Notes under the pieces: model-generated
What the model saw: only the letters and a program-made list of their open reading frames with translations
What the model was told of the DNA's origin: nothing
The model's database searches: none
Program-made: the position numbers and the translations under genes
Shown: one piece after another, positions 1 to 11,560 of the stretch
How positions within the stretch are numbered: the stretch's first letter is position 1
Layout: the number at the start of each line of letters is the position of its first letter
Assembly (NCBI GenBank): GCA_933228675.1
Contig: OW121742.1
Location: forward strand, 106,408,940-106,472,939
Length of the DNA: 64,000 nt
Direction of reading: 5' to 3'
From: Stomorhina lunata
Taxonomy: Eukaryota; Arthropoda; Insecta; Diptera; Rhiniidae

Positions 1-10
1 AATTTTCCAG

Positions 11-3000
11 AGCTCTGATCAAACGTGTAGATTATATTTCAAAGATACACTCGTAATGTTTATGGGTGGTATTATGGTGGCCCTAGCCATTGAATATTGC
101 AATTTGCACAAGCGTTTGGCTTTGCGCGTTATACAAATTGTCGGCTGCAGTCCCAGAAGGTGAGTAGATAGTAATGGAGATAATGTTAAGAATATTATTT
201 ACAATTTTCTATTAATTATTTATAGCTTGGAAATAATGAGTTTGTCTTAATTGACTAGAGCTCAGATGATATTAATTACTTAGAATTTAGGATTTTGAAT
301 ATGTAGCCATTTGTTGTTTTCGGTCAATTAAATATTTTACATGGGCTATTAATTTTTTTTCTTTTTTTTTAATTTCCATAAAACTTGTAGTCTAAAACTT
401 AGGCTTTCAAAATAATTGGCAATTTTTTGTATATATACGAGTACTTAAATATAGTATTGAAATTATTGAAGTCAATTAATTGCATATGGGCTAATGTAAT
501 GGGTGTTTTTTTTAGAGGTATAGAACTTCGAATTGAAATAAAACACAAGAAAATCGTTTTAATGTCCATCAATTTGGCTTTATTGGAAGGATAATTGTAT
601 GCCATTAATGTTTAAATATGATTTCGGGCATGTGGCCGCCGCGGCTGGCTCGAATAAAGCCAATTCTACAGGTCCAATTTTCAACTACTTTTTCGAGCAT
701 ATGGGGCCGTATGTTGGCAATAACGCCACGAATGTTGGCTTCCAAGTCCCCTAACGTTTCTGGTTTGTTGGCGTAGACGAGCGACTTCACATATCCCCAA
801 AGAAAATAATCCAGTGGTGTCAAATTGCACGATCTTGGTGGCCAATTGACAGGTCCATTCCGCGAAATTATGCGCTCATCGAATGTTTCCTTCAATAAAT
901 CAATTGTGACGTGCGCTGTGTGGCATGTAGCGCCGTCTTGTTGGAACCACAACTCATCCACATTCATGCCATCCAATTGGGGAACAAAATAGTCGTTTAT
1001 CATGACTCTATACCGGTCTCCATTTATGGTAACTGACTCTCCAGCATTATTTCGCAAGAAGTATGGCCCAATGACTCCACCAGCCCATAGAGCACACCAA
1101 ACAGTCAGTTTTTGTGGATGTAATGGCGTCTCAAGGGTCTCATGTGGATTCTCTTCACTCCAAATGCGGCAATTTTGCTTGTTGACGTAGCCATTCAACC
1201 AAAAATGAGCCTCATCACTGAACAAAATTTTGCGATGAAAATCAGCATCGAGATCAATCTCATTTTCGGCCCATACACCAAAATCACGACGCATTGCATG
1301 GTCTCGCGGCTTTAATTCTTGCACAAGCTGGGTCTTGTAAGGTCGCAAGCCAAGATCTTTGCGCAAAATCTTCCATAAAGTTGATGGACAAAGCTCCAAT
1401 TGCTGTGCACGGTGGCGAATCGATTCATTCGGGTCCTCTTCAACACTTTGCTCTACAGCGGCAATTGTTTCTTCGGTGTGCACTGTTCGACGTCGCTGCG
1501 GATGCGTATTATCACATAGAGTAAACGTAGTGCGAAAACGATCCATGGTTAACCGAATTGATTGCTCTGATGGACGATTATGTCGACCATAAAATGGACG
1601 GAGCTTGCGGTAAACTTCGCGAACTGAACCATTATTTTCGAAATAAATTTGCACGATTTGCAAGCGTTGTTCTTTTGTCAACCTGTTCATGATGAAATGG
1701 CAAACCAAACTAAATATTAATCACTTGAAAGCTGACAAAATGGCCGCCAGTTAAAAAAGTGATGCCAACTTAAAGTTCTATACCTCAATAAAAAACACCC
1801 GATATTATAAACATTTGTCTACTTAAAGTTAACTTAGGCATTTCTATAATATTTAATTTTTTTTTTTTGTTTCCAAGTTATTTGTTCTATTTTAAGTCTA
1901 AACCCTTGACCAAAGTATAAATTAAATGGTTTTTAAATTATTCATGTCAATATTAAGTCATTGAACAAGTATTTGGTTTCAATTAATTTTTAGTACCTGG
2001 TTGACCGAGCCTTGCTCGGAGCTTTGTGATAAGCATTTTGAGGCAAATTTTAAAGTTTTTATATATTTTATTTTATAAAGAACTATAATAAATTTGAGGA
2101 AAGACATTGTACATATATTCAGTTAATTTTGAATTATTCATAAAATAAAAGATAAAATATTTAATCCCTTCGACTGATATTTTATCTTTCATTTGGTTTG
2201 AATTTTTTGGAAAAATAACCAAAAATGACTTCAAAAATATATCTGAAATCGAACGTTTTGAAAACGATCGATTTCCATCACATACCTGATTTTATTTATT
2301 TTGTCCGATCAACACGCCACCTGTCGGACTTTCGTCATTCTAATCAATAAACCTTCGTCGGGTTATCCGCAACAAAATTGCTAAAGATTATAACATGATT
2401 AAATGTACAGCTTACGATTGAATTTTCAGTAGCGCCACCTGTCGGAAATTATTCATACCAACTAAAAAGCCTTCGCCGGCTTATGCGCTACAACTTTGCT
2501 AAATATCATAGCATGATCAAATGTACAGTTTACGTTTTAATAAATTTTTAGTAATTTTCAGTGGCGTCACCTATCGGAAATTAGTCTTACAAACTTAAAA
2601 ACTGTTGACTTATCCGCAACATCTTCGCTAAAGAAGATGTTGAACCTTACAATTATATAAAGAACATACATCAAGACAAACATTCATTTGTTTAAAAGGT
2701 ATAACATTACTAATTTTTCCCCCTTTTTATCACCAAAATTTCAAAAAGTTCCATATGCATATTTGGTACTTCTTTCGTACCAATTGAATTCGGTACATTT
2801 TATTAAAACGCAGTTAACATAATGTTTCTATTCATATTACCTCATGCGGTGTTAAGTTATCATTTTATCCCTTTTTACCCTTTTTGGACCCCGAAATAAA
2901 AAAAAATACCAAATATGTGATCAATACTTTTTTCACATCTATTGATTGCAGTACAAAGTTCCTTTCTATACTCTTTAGTTTAAAAAATAAGAGTGGGTTA

Positions 3001-3263
3001 AAAAAGTACCAAAAAAAACTATTTTCGCCCTTTTTACCCCTATCGGACATAGTTTCAAAAAAGTACTAAACACCTGTCCGCTTATTTTCATAGCTGCTTA
3101 AAACGTAATTAAAATTTGGTTCCTATACCTATTACTTTAGGAGATATAACCCCCTCTTAGAGGAAAAGTTTCCAAAAGTCCCATCTTCTTCGAACTATAC
3201 ATCAAAAAAGGTACCCACTGTCCAAATTTTATCAAAATCGTTAGAGCCGTTTTCGAGATAGCC

Positions 3264-3353
<90 letters not shown>

Positions 3354-6300
3354 CAATTATTGCTCGTTTAAGAATATAAGATAAGGTGCCTTTACAAATG
3401 TTTCCCTACAGAGCGAAATTTTAAAGTTTGTATCCTATCTACAATACTTCTTCTTACACATAATTCTCACTTAGTCCATGAGTGTCCAAGCATAAGTATT
3501 TTTCTTCTTCGTTTAGTATAGAACAAGGAGGCTGAACCCAATCCTAGTAGATTCAATTGTATTTAGTTGATTCGATTACAATTTTACAAATTTTTGGTAG
3601 TAAATTGGCTGCCAAATGTTAAAATGTCACGAATTGAGCTGTCATGCTTTGACGTCGAACGTTTGTGAATTGTCTGTTTAAAAAACGGAACGAAAACAAC
3701 GCTTTTTTTCAATAAAATCATGTTAAACCCTCTGCGACTGCCGTTATATAGTTCTTACAATTGGTAGACCCTCAGACACCATTTCCATGGCTTAAATTTT
3801 CCAATATCCGTTTTGGAAAACTAATAATACCATTTTGCTTTATTGTTTACGTTTTTTATCCAAAGATTTTAATTTGTTGGTGTCTGCTGGTCTACACGTC
3901 AGTCGCAGAGGGTTAATGCTGAGGCTTTCAGCAAAACGGCGTCACAAGCCACGCGGCCGGCCAAACAATTCCCGGTAGCATAATTTCCTGATTTGGCGAT
4001 GTCAATTGGCCGCAGAGGATAAATGATGAGGACTATTTTCAATTAGGCGATTATGTAAGCAAACAAAATTGTTCCATATGGGGCTCACTAAACCCACAAA
4101 CAGTTTGATCATTGAAGAACTTAACATCCTAAGAAAGTGACCGTAAGGTATGGTTTGTCTTCTGGCGCCATCTATGAATTCTTTACACGCTCAAACTAGA
4201 AAACAGATTTTTGTGGTCATATTTGTTGACATCAGTGACCTTTGGTTTCAGCAAGACGGCGCCACAAGCCACGCTGCCGGCCAAACAATTCCCGGTAGCA
4301 TAATTTCCTGATTTGGCGATGTCAATTGGCCGCAGAGGATAAATGATGAGGTCTATTTTCAATTAGGCGGTTATGTTACAAACAAAATTAACGCCTATGG
4401 GGCTCACTAAACCCACAAACAGTTTGATCATTGAAGAACTTAACATCCTATGGGGCTCACTAAACCCACAAACAGTTTGATCATTGAAGAACTTAACATC
4501 CTAAGAAAGTGACCGTAAGGTATGGTTTGTTTTCTGGCGCCATCTATGAATTCTTTACACACCCAAACTAGAAAACAGATTTTTGTGGTCATATTTGTTG
4601 ACATCAGTGACCTTTGGTTTCAGCAAGACTGCGCCACAAGCCACGCAGCCGGCCAAACAATTCCCGGTAGCTTAATTTCCTGATTTGGAGATTTCAATTG
4701 GCCGCCTTATTTTTATAATTTAACGCCGCTGGTTTACTTTCCCTGAAGCCATTTGAAAGACATGAACAAACCACAAGCAACTAAAACTCTAAAAGATAAA
4801 ATTCGGCTTTGAATTGACGAGATAAGCGAAGCTTTGTTGCACAAAGTAGTACAAAATTGTGTGAAAAAAGCGGAAGTCTGCCGAAATTCTAAAGGTGAAC
4901 ATTAGCCCGAAATAATACTCCATTATTCAAACCCCAATTTGTCGAAAAAAATGTGTGTTTTAAGCCAAGAAGGCAGATTGCCTTGTCTCAAAATTCAAAA
5001 TCCTGTCGTTTTAAAAGTCTTCTGAGGTGAAGGAATTTACTAAGTATTAAAAGCTTACAGGTCCACATGTCATGCCTATCTTTACTCGGAGACCATTGTG
5101 ATCCTTCCTGTTAGAAAAGAGAGAGAGATAGCTGAAAACTCGATAGAATAGTCAGTTGTGATGGGGATAGTGGTAGAGAGAAAGTAGTAAAGAAGAGGTA
5201 ACTATGACGTAACCATAGGAAAAAAGACCTATCTAAGCAATCTGAGTCCCACTAAAAAACCTACAATATCACGCAGTTCGCACTGCTATAAGTCACTTAG
5301 TTCCTCATGAATTCTGCTACGTAGCAATTTTAGTCTCTAGTTTTGAAGCATAGCATATGCTCGACCGTTTCGGACGAATCCCCGTCCGAGCATAGTCGGC
5401 AAATGTCCTGGATTGCCCCACCGAACCTATTTAGCCTAGTGGCTAGTTAGAATACCTGTGCATTTCCTAAGACTGGCTCTGTTAAGACTTAGTAAGAACT
5501 TGGTTTTGCGTATATTTAGATCGGGACATTAGGTCCTAAATATTGTGCAATTAACCAAGTTATGCCAGTTCTTTGCTGTTTCCTCACCGATCCAAGACTT
5601 GATGCCCATGAAAAGGTGACATATAGGTGGTGCTATTTCTGTCACCGTGAACATAAGTTCCTAACTAGAGCCTTGTCTTATGACTTCGTCCGCAATTTCA
5701 TTGTCTTCTACAACGCAATGACCAGGAACTAAGCAAAGTCTTTTACTACACTTCATCGCATGAATGTAGCCCTAACAATTTCAAAATTTCAAATCTTACA
5801 AGGCCGATATAGAAGAATTTTTCCAGTGTCGGGTAGAAAATCGAAAAAATCAGAATATTTTGAGAAAATTGGTCTAGATCAGGGGGGTTACTCCATATCT
5901 CGATTCGAAAGAAATTCTTTTCGAAACACAATGCTTTAAACATACAAATTCGTTAAAAATTTCCAGTTAAGAATTTTCACTATTTTCCGGTTTAAATATT
6001 ATAAGAATAGAAATTTTAACTAGGAATGAGGGATAACCCATATCGGTATCATTTTAGTTCCAAAGTCCATCTAACTTTAAAAATCTCAACTTTTCTTTCC
6101 AGATTGCATTTTGGTTTAATTTTCGTTACCATGTTCTTGTCCATGTGGATTTCAAATGCTGCCTGTACCGCCATGATGTGTCCCATTATTCAGGCCGTCT
6201 TGGAAGAATTACAAGCTCAAGGTCTGTGCAAAATGAACCGTGAGACACAATATCAAATTGTGGGAAACAACAAGAAAAATGGGGAAGAAGAGTAAGTTTT

Positions 6301-9300
6301 TTAAAACCTCCAAGATTCAACAAATATTTAAATTCTTTTTTTACTATTCCAGAGCTCCCTATCCCTCCAAGGTTACCCTATGCTATTTCTTGGGTGTTGC
6401 CTACGCCTCATCAATGGGTGGTTGCGGCACTGTCATTGGTACTGCCACCAATTTGACTTTTAAGGGTATCTATGAAAGTCGTTTCCCCACCTCTACCGAA
6501 ACTTTGGATTTCCCCACCTTTATGTTCTATTCTGTACCCTCTATGTTGATTTACACGGGCCTGATGTTCTTGTGGCTGCAGTACCACTACATGGGCCTGT
6601 TCCGCCCTAAGAGCAAAGAAGCCGAGGAGGTTAAATTGGGCAATCAAGGTGCCGATGTGGCGCGCAAAGTTATCGATCAACGTTATAAGGAATTGGGTCC
6701 CATGAGTGCTCATGAAATTCAAGTTATGATTTTGTTTATTATTATGGTTATTATGTATTTCACACGCAAACCCGGTATTTTCCCCGGCTGGGCTGATTGG
6801 TTGGATGCCAAGGATATTCGTAACTCTATGCCCACCATTTTTGTTGTCATCATGTGCTTTATGTTGCCCGCCAACTATGCTTTTATGCGTTATTGCTGCA
6901 ATCGCAAGAACTTGGAATTGCCCACAGCTCCTACACCCTCTTTGATTACCTGGAAATTCATTCAATCTAAAGTGCCATGGGGTTTGGTATTCTTGTTGGG
7001 CGGTGGTTTTGCTTTGGCCGAGGGCAGCAAAGTCAGTGGTATGGCCACTTTGATTGGTAATGCCTTGATTGGCCTGAAGGCCTTGCCTCATGCTGTTTTG
7101 TTGTTTGTCATTATTATTGTCGCCGTGGTTCTGACTGCCTTCAGTTCGAATGTCGCTATTGCCAATATTATGGTTCCTGTTTTGGCGGAAATGGTAAGTT
7201 TGGAGGTCAAAATTAAAAGATTTTCTTTGTTTTATTGATTTTTTTACTTCTAGTCCATTGCCATTGAAATTCATCCCTTGTACTTAATCTTGCCCGCTGG
7301 TTTGGCCTGCAGTATGGCCTTCCATTTGCCTGTCAGTACTCCTCCTAATGCTTTGGTAGCTGGCTATGCTAACATTCGTACCAAGGATATGGTAAGTGGA
7401 CAATTTGAAAACTTATTTGGCATTCAAAATTCCTTGAATATCTTTCATTTACAAAGGTTTCAAGGGATCCCCAAATTCTCATAAAATTGATCCTCATTTA
7501 AAACTAGATTAGTTTAAGTTTTCACCCCTATTACAATCATACAGAATCATTTCTATACGTATAACCTCCTATAATTCATCAAAGGATCATAGAATGAATA
7601 GAATACTCGATTACATCATATTTTCGAAACTTTCTTTTGGCTCTTCTATATGTAAGCCTTTGTCGATTTCAAACACCTGCTTACCTGCGTCTTCCAGTCT
7701 ATTAATTTCTTGATATTCCTCTTCCCGGTCTGGCCGGGGATCAAACTTGGGACCTCTGGTATGCTAGTCGGTTGACTAACCTGCTATACCACGGCGGTTC
7801 ACCTTATCTGAATACTATTTGAATTTAAAGTTCCTTGATCGATTGAGTTCGACTTCAATATAAGGTTTTTATAAAAAACATGAGACCAGAATTTTCGAAC
7901 TGTTGAGTCATCTTAAACTGATGGGTAATAATGAATTGCTGAGTCATCTCGAAGTGATAAGTCGACTTAAACTTATCAATCATCTAATACTGAGTTATCT
8001 GAAACTGCTGATTTATCACTTCAAAATGATAAGTCATGTCGAACGTTAAGTTATCTCTATCTGATGAGTAGTCATGAATTGCTGAGTCAGGATTTTCATA
8101 TCCCTGGGTATCACCTTTTATCGCTTTTTAATTTCCATCGAGGGCTTGTCATGTACATTCGTAATAAAGTTGCCTTCCAGTGCCAGCAATCTTTAAGCAC
8201 GTATGATATAGAATTTAGCTGCCTCTGGGTTAAATACACAATCAGGAAGCACTTGTTACACTTCGGATTCCTTTACAGGAGCCCAAACACAGAAAGGAAT
8301 GCAACATTTTCCCTCTTCGACACCCTTTCTGACTCCATATCAAAGATCCCCGAGAGTTGCCCAAGCAGTGAAATCGTTGTTACTGACGATTTCAATGTTC
8401 ACAGCTCTTTTTGGCTTCCCCATTCTGGTTATACAACTCTAGAAGGACAACATGTTGAGCTGTTCGCCGCGCACAACCACTTGCGCAACTAGTGAAAGAT
8501 CCGACACATATCGCATGTGTCCCACGGCACCAGCATAACACTCTCGATCTTTTTCTCACTTCGCACCCTGAAAAGTACAAAGTGGATGTCTTTGCATCTC
8601 TTGAAAACTCCGATCACTGCACCATTTCCGCCATCTTTCCGTTCTCTAAACTTCGTAAAGTTTCACCAACAGCTACGAAACGTAAGATTTTTATATACGG
8701 AAAGGTACGTTGGGCAGAGCTCAACGATTTCTTTTCTTTTAATTGGAAACTGTGTTTCCTCGACAGTGAAGTTAATGCCATGGCGGAAATGGTGGAAAAT
8801 ATTATTAAGTTGGAAATGAATACTTTCATACCAACAAAAAAAGTCTTCGATTAAGCTACGTCACCAAACGTGGTTCAATCAGGCGTGCAAAACTGCTGTC
8901 AGATCTAGGGGGAAGCATTTAGAATCCGGAGAAATAATAAAACTCCAGTTACTGATTTGCTACGTCTTTGTGTGCCAAGGTACTTAGTCGTGAAAAATCT
9001 CTATACGAGCAGCGTCTTCGCACCAAATGACCAAAAAACCTTTTGGTCATTCGTTAAAAGGAATAATGCTAGTTCATCAATTCCAACTCTTTTAAAGGAT
9101 GACTAGTTATTCGCTAACCCGGTTGATAAAGCAAACCTTATGGCTGAATTATTTGCAAGTAATTCACACTTGCCGGAAAGCAATCAACCACTGCCCATGA
9201 TCGAAAGGGTATCAGTTACTATGCCTAGCAAATTCTTTTGAGCCCGTGCTGTTAAAAGGGTTTTAGCGGATCTTAACATAAATAAGTCTCCTGGGCGGGA

Positions 9301-11146
9301 TGGCATTCCAGCACTGGTCTTGAAGCAGTTTCCACGTTCAGTCGGTTCTACGTTTCCACGGCAGTCGGTTCTTCTTACCGGAACGACTCGGAAATCTTAG
9401 GATTCCGACCAAGGACTGACACTTCTGCTATATTAACAATAATATCGCAGATACAACAACAACAACAAGCAGTGCTCGTCCAGGTTGCTAATGTAACGCC
9501 AATCCCCAAAAAAGGTGAGGCTAGCAATTCCGAAAATTACCGCCCAACAGCAATTTGTTCCGAGCTTTCCAAAGTAATGGAAAGTATGGTAAACTATCAT
9601 CTAGTTAAATATTTGGAGTCTAATAAGCTACTAAACTACCGGCAATATGGATTTCGTAGGGGGCGCTCTACGGGTGATGTATTAGCCTTTTTATCGGAAA
9701 AATGGTGCCGTTCTATTCACAGTATTGGCGAAAGTAAAGTTATAGCTTTCGATATTTCTAAGGCGTTCCATAGAGTGTGGCATGGAGCACTTCTATCAAA
9801 ACTTACGGCTTTTGGTGAAGGTAACAATTTCTCTCGGTTTATATCGAGCTTTATCTGAGTTCGCACTATAAAAGTTGTTATAGATGGGATATTGTCCGAC
9901 GAGTTTAAGATTAATTCGGGTGTACCACAAGCTCCGTTCTTTCTCCTACTCTATTCCTTAATTTTTTTTCTAAATGACCTTCTATGTCAAACTTCCGACC
10001 CTATCTACTCTTTTAGCATTCAAGTGTCTTGGCTTTCTGAAGCAGTGTAAGACATACTTCAATCCAACTGATCTTCTTAATGTCTATACCACTTATATCC
10101 GACCAAAAATGGAATACAACTCTCATGTATGGGCCGGTGCTTCAAAGTCCATTTTAGAGCTTGTCGACCGTGTACAAGAAAGGGCGAAGGTGCTTATCGG
10201 TGAGAGTAGGGTAGCCAACTCTATTTCCTCATTGGAGCATCGTTGTAATGTGGGTTGCGTTTTACTGTTCTATCGCTACTATAATGGCATATGCTCAAAC
10301 GAGATTAGGGATCTTGTTCCTGAAACCCGTACATTTCTGCGTAGTACACGCAACTCATCACGGGCTCATCCCTCGACGCACTATAGAGAAAACTCGTTTT
10401 TTAGCCGCACAGCACGAATATGGAATAAACTTCCGACATCAGTCTTTCTCTCTAATTATGATATCCAAAGGTTCAAATGGAATATCCACAAACACTACTT
10501 CCTCTATCCTCCTTCCCACAACTTATTCTCCTAAATCCATCACAATGCATATGTAGGGGTCATACCCTGAGTGTTGGTCCAATACAAACAAAACAACTGA
10601 AAAGGTTGGCTAAGGAACGAGTTTTAAGACCAGTGCTGGTATGTCAGCCAAATTTATGATCGTTTATCTAAAGCCGCCTCTTTGATCTCCGCCGTTGTTA
10701 ATACTTCTTAACACTGAAGTGTAACATAACGGAAATTGATGCATTTCACAGTGATAACAAGTTTTCCTTGTGATAAAGTAAAAATAAAGCGAAGTTAATA
10801 ATTATTAGGGATTTAATGAGAAATTAATTATAAATATAAATTTATGGGAACTAGTATAAGCCATTCCACCTTACCCGATACTACATGCAGTAATAGGCTT
10901 CCTTAAAATTTGACTTTCCAATAAATTTACAATAATTACTACAAAAATTTACTTCTTAAAAATTTAGAAAAACTAAATTTAATTTTCTTCTTTTTTTCTT
11001 TTCAGGCCATTGCTGGTATTGGTCCCACTGTTATCAGTATCATTGTCCTCTTCATCTTCTGCCAAACATGGGGCTTGGTTGTCTATCCCAACTTGACCAC
11101 TTTCCCCGATTGGGCACGTACCATAGCAGTTAATGCCACGCACTAA
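11..11146 (+). CDS. Indy: Indy, SLC13-family citrate/dicarboxylate transporter (3' five exons; 5' end outside window)
   Basis: Coding exons are 11-159, 6103-6291, 6353-7193, 7254-7391 and 11006-11146. All visible introns are GT-AG, and the phases join without a break (2, 2, 0, 0), giving 485 residues to the stop TAA at 11144. By comparison with the fly protein of about 570 residues, some 85-90 N-terminal residues are missing to the left. About ten hydrophobic membrane segments are visible. The two SLC13 substrate/ion motifs are present: [11 protein letters not shown] in the second exon and [13 protein letters not shown] at the end of the third; [14 protein letters not shown] follows in the fourth. 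Drosophila INDY is a plasma-membrane, sodium-independent exchanger of citrate and other dicarboxylates whose reduced dosage affects metabolism and lifespan. The first exon reads [20 protein letters not shown], which I recognise as INDY rather than a paralogue. The 5943-bp and 3614-bp introns are filled with transposon debris; the other two are about 60 bp. Confidence 0.93.
499..1802 (-). mobile_element. DD41D (rosa/VISITOR-like) Tc1-mariner element, copy 1
   Basis: A 1304-bp element lies between TA dinucleotides (497-498 and 1803-1804). Its ends are imperfect inverted repeats of about 28 bp: 501-528 reads GGGTGTTTTTTTTAGAGG onward, and its near-complement is at 1773-1800. It sits in a 5.9-kb Indy intron, antisense to the gene, and carries one long transposase frame. 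A near-identical second copy is at 18615-19910. Confidence 0.92.
605..1690 (-). CDS. DD41D mariner-type transposase, open frame (copy 1)
   Basis: This is an unbroken 361-residue frame starting at [10 protein letters not shown]; an in-frame ATG six codons upstream is possible. The N-terminal third looks like paired helix-turn-helix DNA-binding domains. The catalytic part shows [16 protein letters not shown] (first Asp), [12 protein letters not shown] (second Asp) and [13 protein letters not shown] (third Asp). I count 41 residues between the second and third Asp, the spacing of the rosa/VISITOR (DD41D) group. One odd change is in the conserved RSCDL block just before the third Asp: the Asp is Asn here (codon AAT), whereas copy 2 has GAT. 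The frame could encode a full-length protein; activity is unknown. Confidence 0.85.
   Translation of the reverse strand: MNRLTKEQRLQIVQIYFENNGSVREVYRKLRPFYGRHNRPSEQSIRLTMDRFRTTFTLCDNTHPQRRRTVHTEETIAAVEQSVEEDPNESIRHRAQQLELCPSTLWKILRKDLGLRPYKTQLVQELKPRDHAMRRDFGVWAENEIDLDADFHRKILFSDEAHFWLNGYVNKQNCRIWSEENPHETLETPLHPQKLTVWCALWAGGVIGPYFLRNNAGESVTINGDRYRVMINDYFVPQLDGMNVDELWFQQDGATCHTAHVTIDLLKETFDERIISRNGPVNWPPRSCNLTPLDYFLWGYVKSLVYANKPETLGDLEANIRGVIANIRPHMLEKVVENWTCRIGFIRASRGGHMPEIIFKH
2315..2650. repeat. Three tandem degenerate units of about 118-132 bp
   Basis: A motif beginning CGCCACCTGTCGG, then AACCTTCGTCGGGTTATCCGC and CTAAAGATTATAACATG, recurs with starts at about 2315, 2433 and 2565. The units are diverged and non-coding. 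The flanks (1805-2300, 2650-3260) are AT-rich intron with no gene that I can see. An element-like stretch ends at about 3260 with ATCGTTAGAGCCGTTTTCGA, just before the (TA)n run. Confidence 0.6.
3263..3349. repeat. (TA)n microsatellite
   Basis: An almost pure run of about 43 TA dinucleotides, with a single AC interruption near its left end, in the long Indy intron. Confidence 0.95.
3727..3912. mobile_element. piggyBac-like MITE with TTAA flanks
   Basis: The ends are inverted: ACCCTCTGCGACTG at 3727 and CAGTCGCAGAGGG ending at 3912. TTAA lies on both sides (3723-3726 and 3913-3916). It is 186 bp long with no coding capacity. The TTAA target and CCC-start ends fit the piggyBac superfamily. It lies immediately before recognisable mariner-like transposase remnants. 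Confidence 0.65.
3917..4960 (+). pseudogene. Decayed DD41D-like transposase with internally amplified segment
   Basis: Translated pieces match the same transposase group as the elements at 499 and 22097: FQLGGYVNKQN, WFQQDGA, then a C-terminal stretch reading [13 protein letters not shown] and LLHKVVQN near 4760-4860. Stops and frameshifts are frequent. Instead of one linear copy, a block of about 318 bp (from the YVNKQN region to the [13 protein letters not shown] region) is repeated, with the CACAAGCCACG motif at about 3945, 4262 and 4634. The third unit holds a further internal duplication of about 54 bp (4393-4447 against 4448-4501). Confidence 0.75.
5040..5760 (-). pseudogene. LINE 3' remnant (end of RNase H domain and 3' tail)
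   Basis: Read on the minus strand from 5755, it gives [20 protein letters not shown], the C-terminal end of a non-LTR RNase H domain. After it come degenerate C-terminal sequence and a non-coding 3' part near 5050-5350. That 3' part reappears in the opposite orientation at 28640-28885 and in diverged form at 43000-43400, so this is a family of its own. Confidence 0.65.
7600..7803 (-). repeat. tRNA-derived SINE-like sequence
   Basis: On the minus strand a tRNA-like head runs from about 7803 to 7726. It has GTGGTATAGCAGGTTAGT (A-box region), CGACTAGCATACCAGAGG (anticodon-arm-like) and AAGTTTGATCCCCGG (B-box region). A non-tRNA body follows down to about 7600. Complementary GCCG/CGGC ends suggest a former acceptor stem. 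It is in an Indy intron. Family unknown. Confidence 0.45.
8060..10535 (+). pseudogene. jockey/CR1-type LINE, broken (EN, RT and C-terminal parts)
   Basis: Three protein blocks lie in order. Endonuclease: 8064-8490 then 8492-8854, separated by a stop; it includes a [10 protein letters not shown] block and [13 protein letters not shown]. Reverse transcriptase: 9472-9858, with [28 protein letters not shown] and [17 protein letters not shown]-terminal domain: 9974-10534, ending in [17 protein letters not shown]. Between the RT and C-terminal blocks the region that should hold the catalytic YADD box is missing, probably a deletion near 9960. A SINE-like retroposon (9330-9466) interrupts the element between the EN and RT blocks. 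It lies in the last Indy intron, same strand as the gene. Not functional. Confidence 0.85.
9330..9466 (+). mobile_element. SINE-like retroposon with (CAA)n tail, copy 1
   Basis: A 137-bp insertion with direct repeats AAGCAGT at 9323-9329 and 9467-9473. Removing it restores the LINE reading ALVLKQCS. The body contains GCAGTCGGTTCTTCTTACCG, GAACGACTCGGAAATC and GATTCCGACCAAGGACTG and ends in a CAACAACAAC tail. Relatives are at 31361-31450 (+), 43410-43500 (-) and 54868-54985 (-). Confidence 0.75.
10536..11005. other. Indy: Remainder of last Indy intron
   Basis: AT-rich sequence with no feature that I recognise apart from the pyrimidine tract and AG acceptor at 10990-11005. Confidence 0.5.
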
Positions 11147-11560
11147 AGGCTGCTCTAAACAAAACCAACAACCCCCTCCCCCCCATCCCAAAAACAAGCA
11201 CTACATCCTAATTAGTTTTTAAGTTTAACAAAAAATGTCTTTATTTCTTCCATTTTTTCATGCAAAAGTGCTTGTCTTTCTTTGAATTTTATGTTCTTTT
11301 TCGATTCATTACAAAAAACCTTTTTTTAATTTTATTTTAAATTTATATATTTTCTTAAGTTAAATAATTTTTTTTTAGAAAAAATCCACAGGAAAGAGTT
11401 TTATTTTTTCAAAACAAATTCATTTTAAGAGTTTTATGTTTTTAGGAAATATTAAAAAAAAAAAAAGTAATAAAAAATCATTGTTAATTGAATGTGTAGT
11501 CGATTTTTATAAGATTTAAGCCAATTGAAAAAAATTATGTAATTTTAATAAAAAAAAAAA
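11147..11560 (+). other. Indy: Indy 3' UTR with polyadenylation signals
   Basis: AT-rich sequence follows the Indy stop. AATAAA hexamers lie at 11469-11474 and 11547-11552, the second followed by an A-rich stretch. Which one is used cannot be told from sequence alone. Confidence 0.55.

Noticed and set aside
605..1690. Asp-to-Asn change read as loss of a catalytic residue
   Set aside because: Comparison with the Mos1 motif order puts the third catalytic Asp in LTPLD, which is intact; the changed Asp is in the preceding conserved RSCDL block.
6411..7274. 287-residue open frame antisense to Indy
   Set aside because: Overlaps conserved Indy exons, crosses two Indy splice sites and is low-complexity (Gln/Asn/His-rich); a shadow frame.
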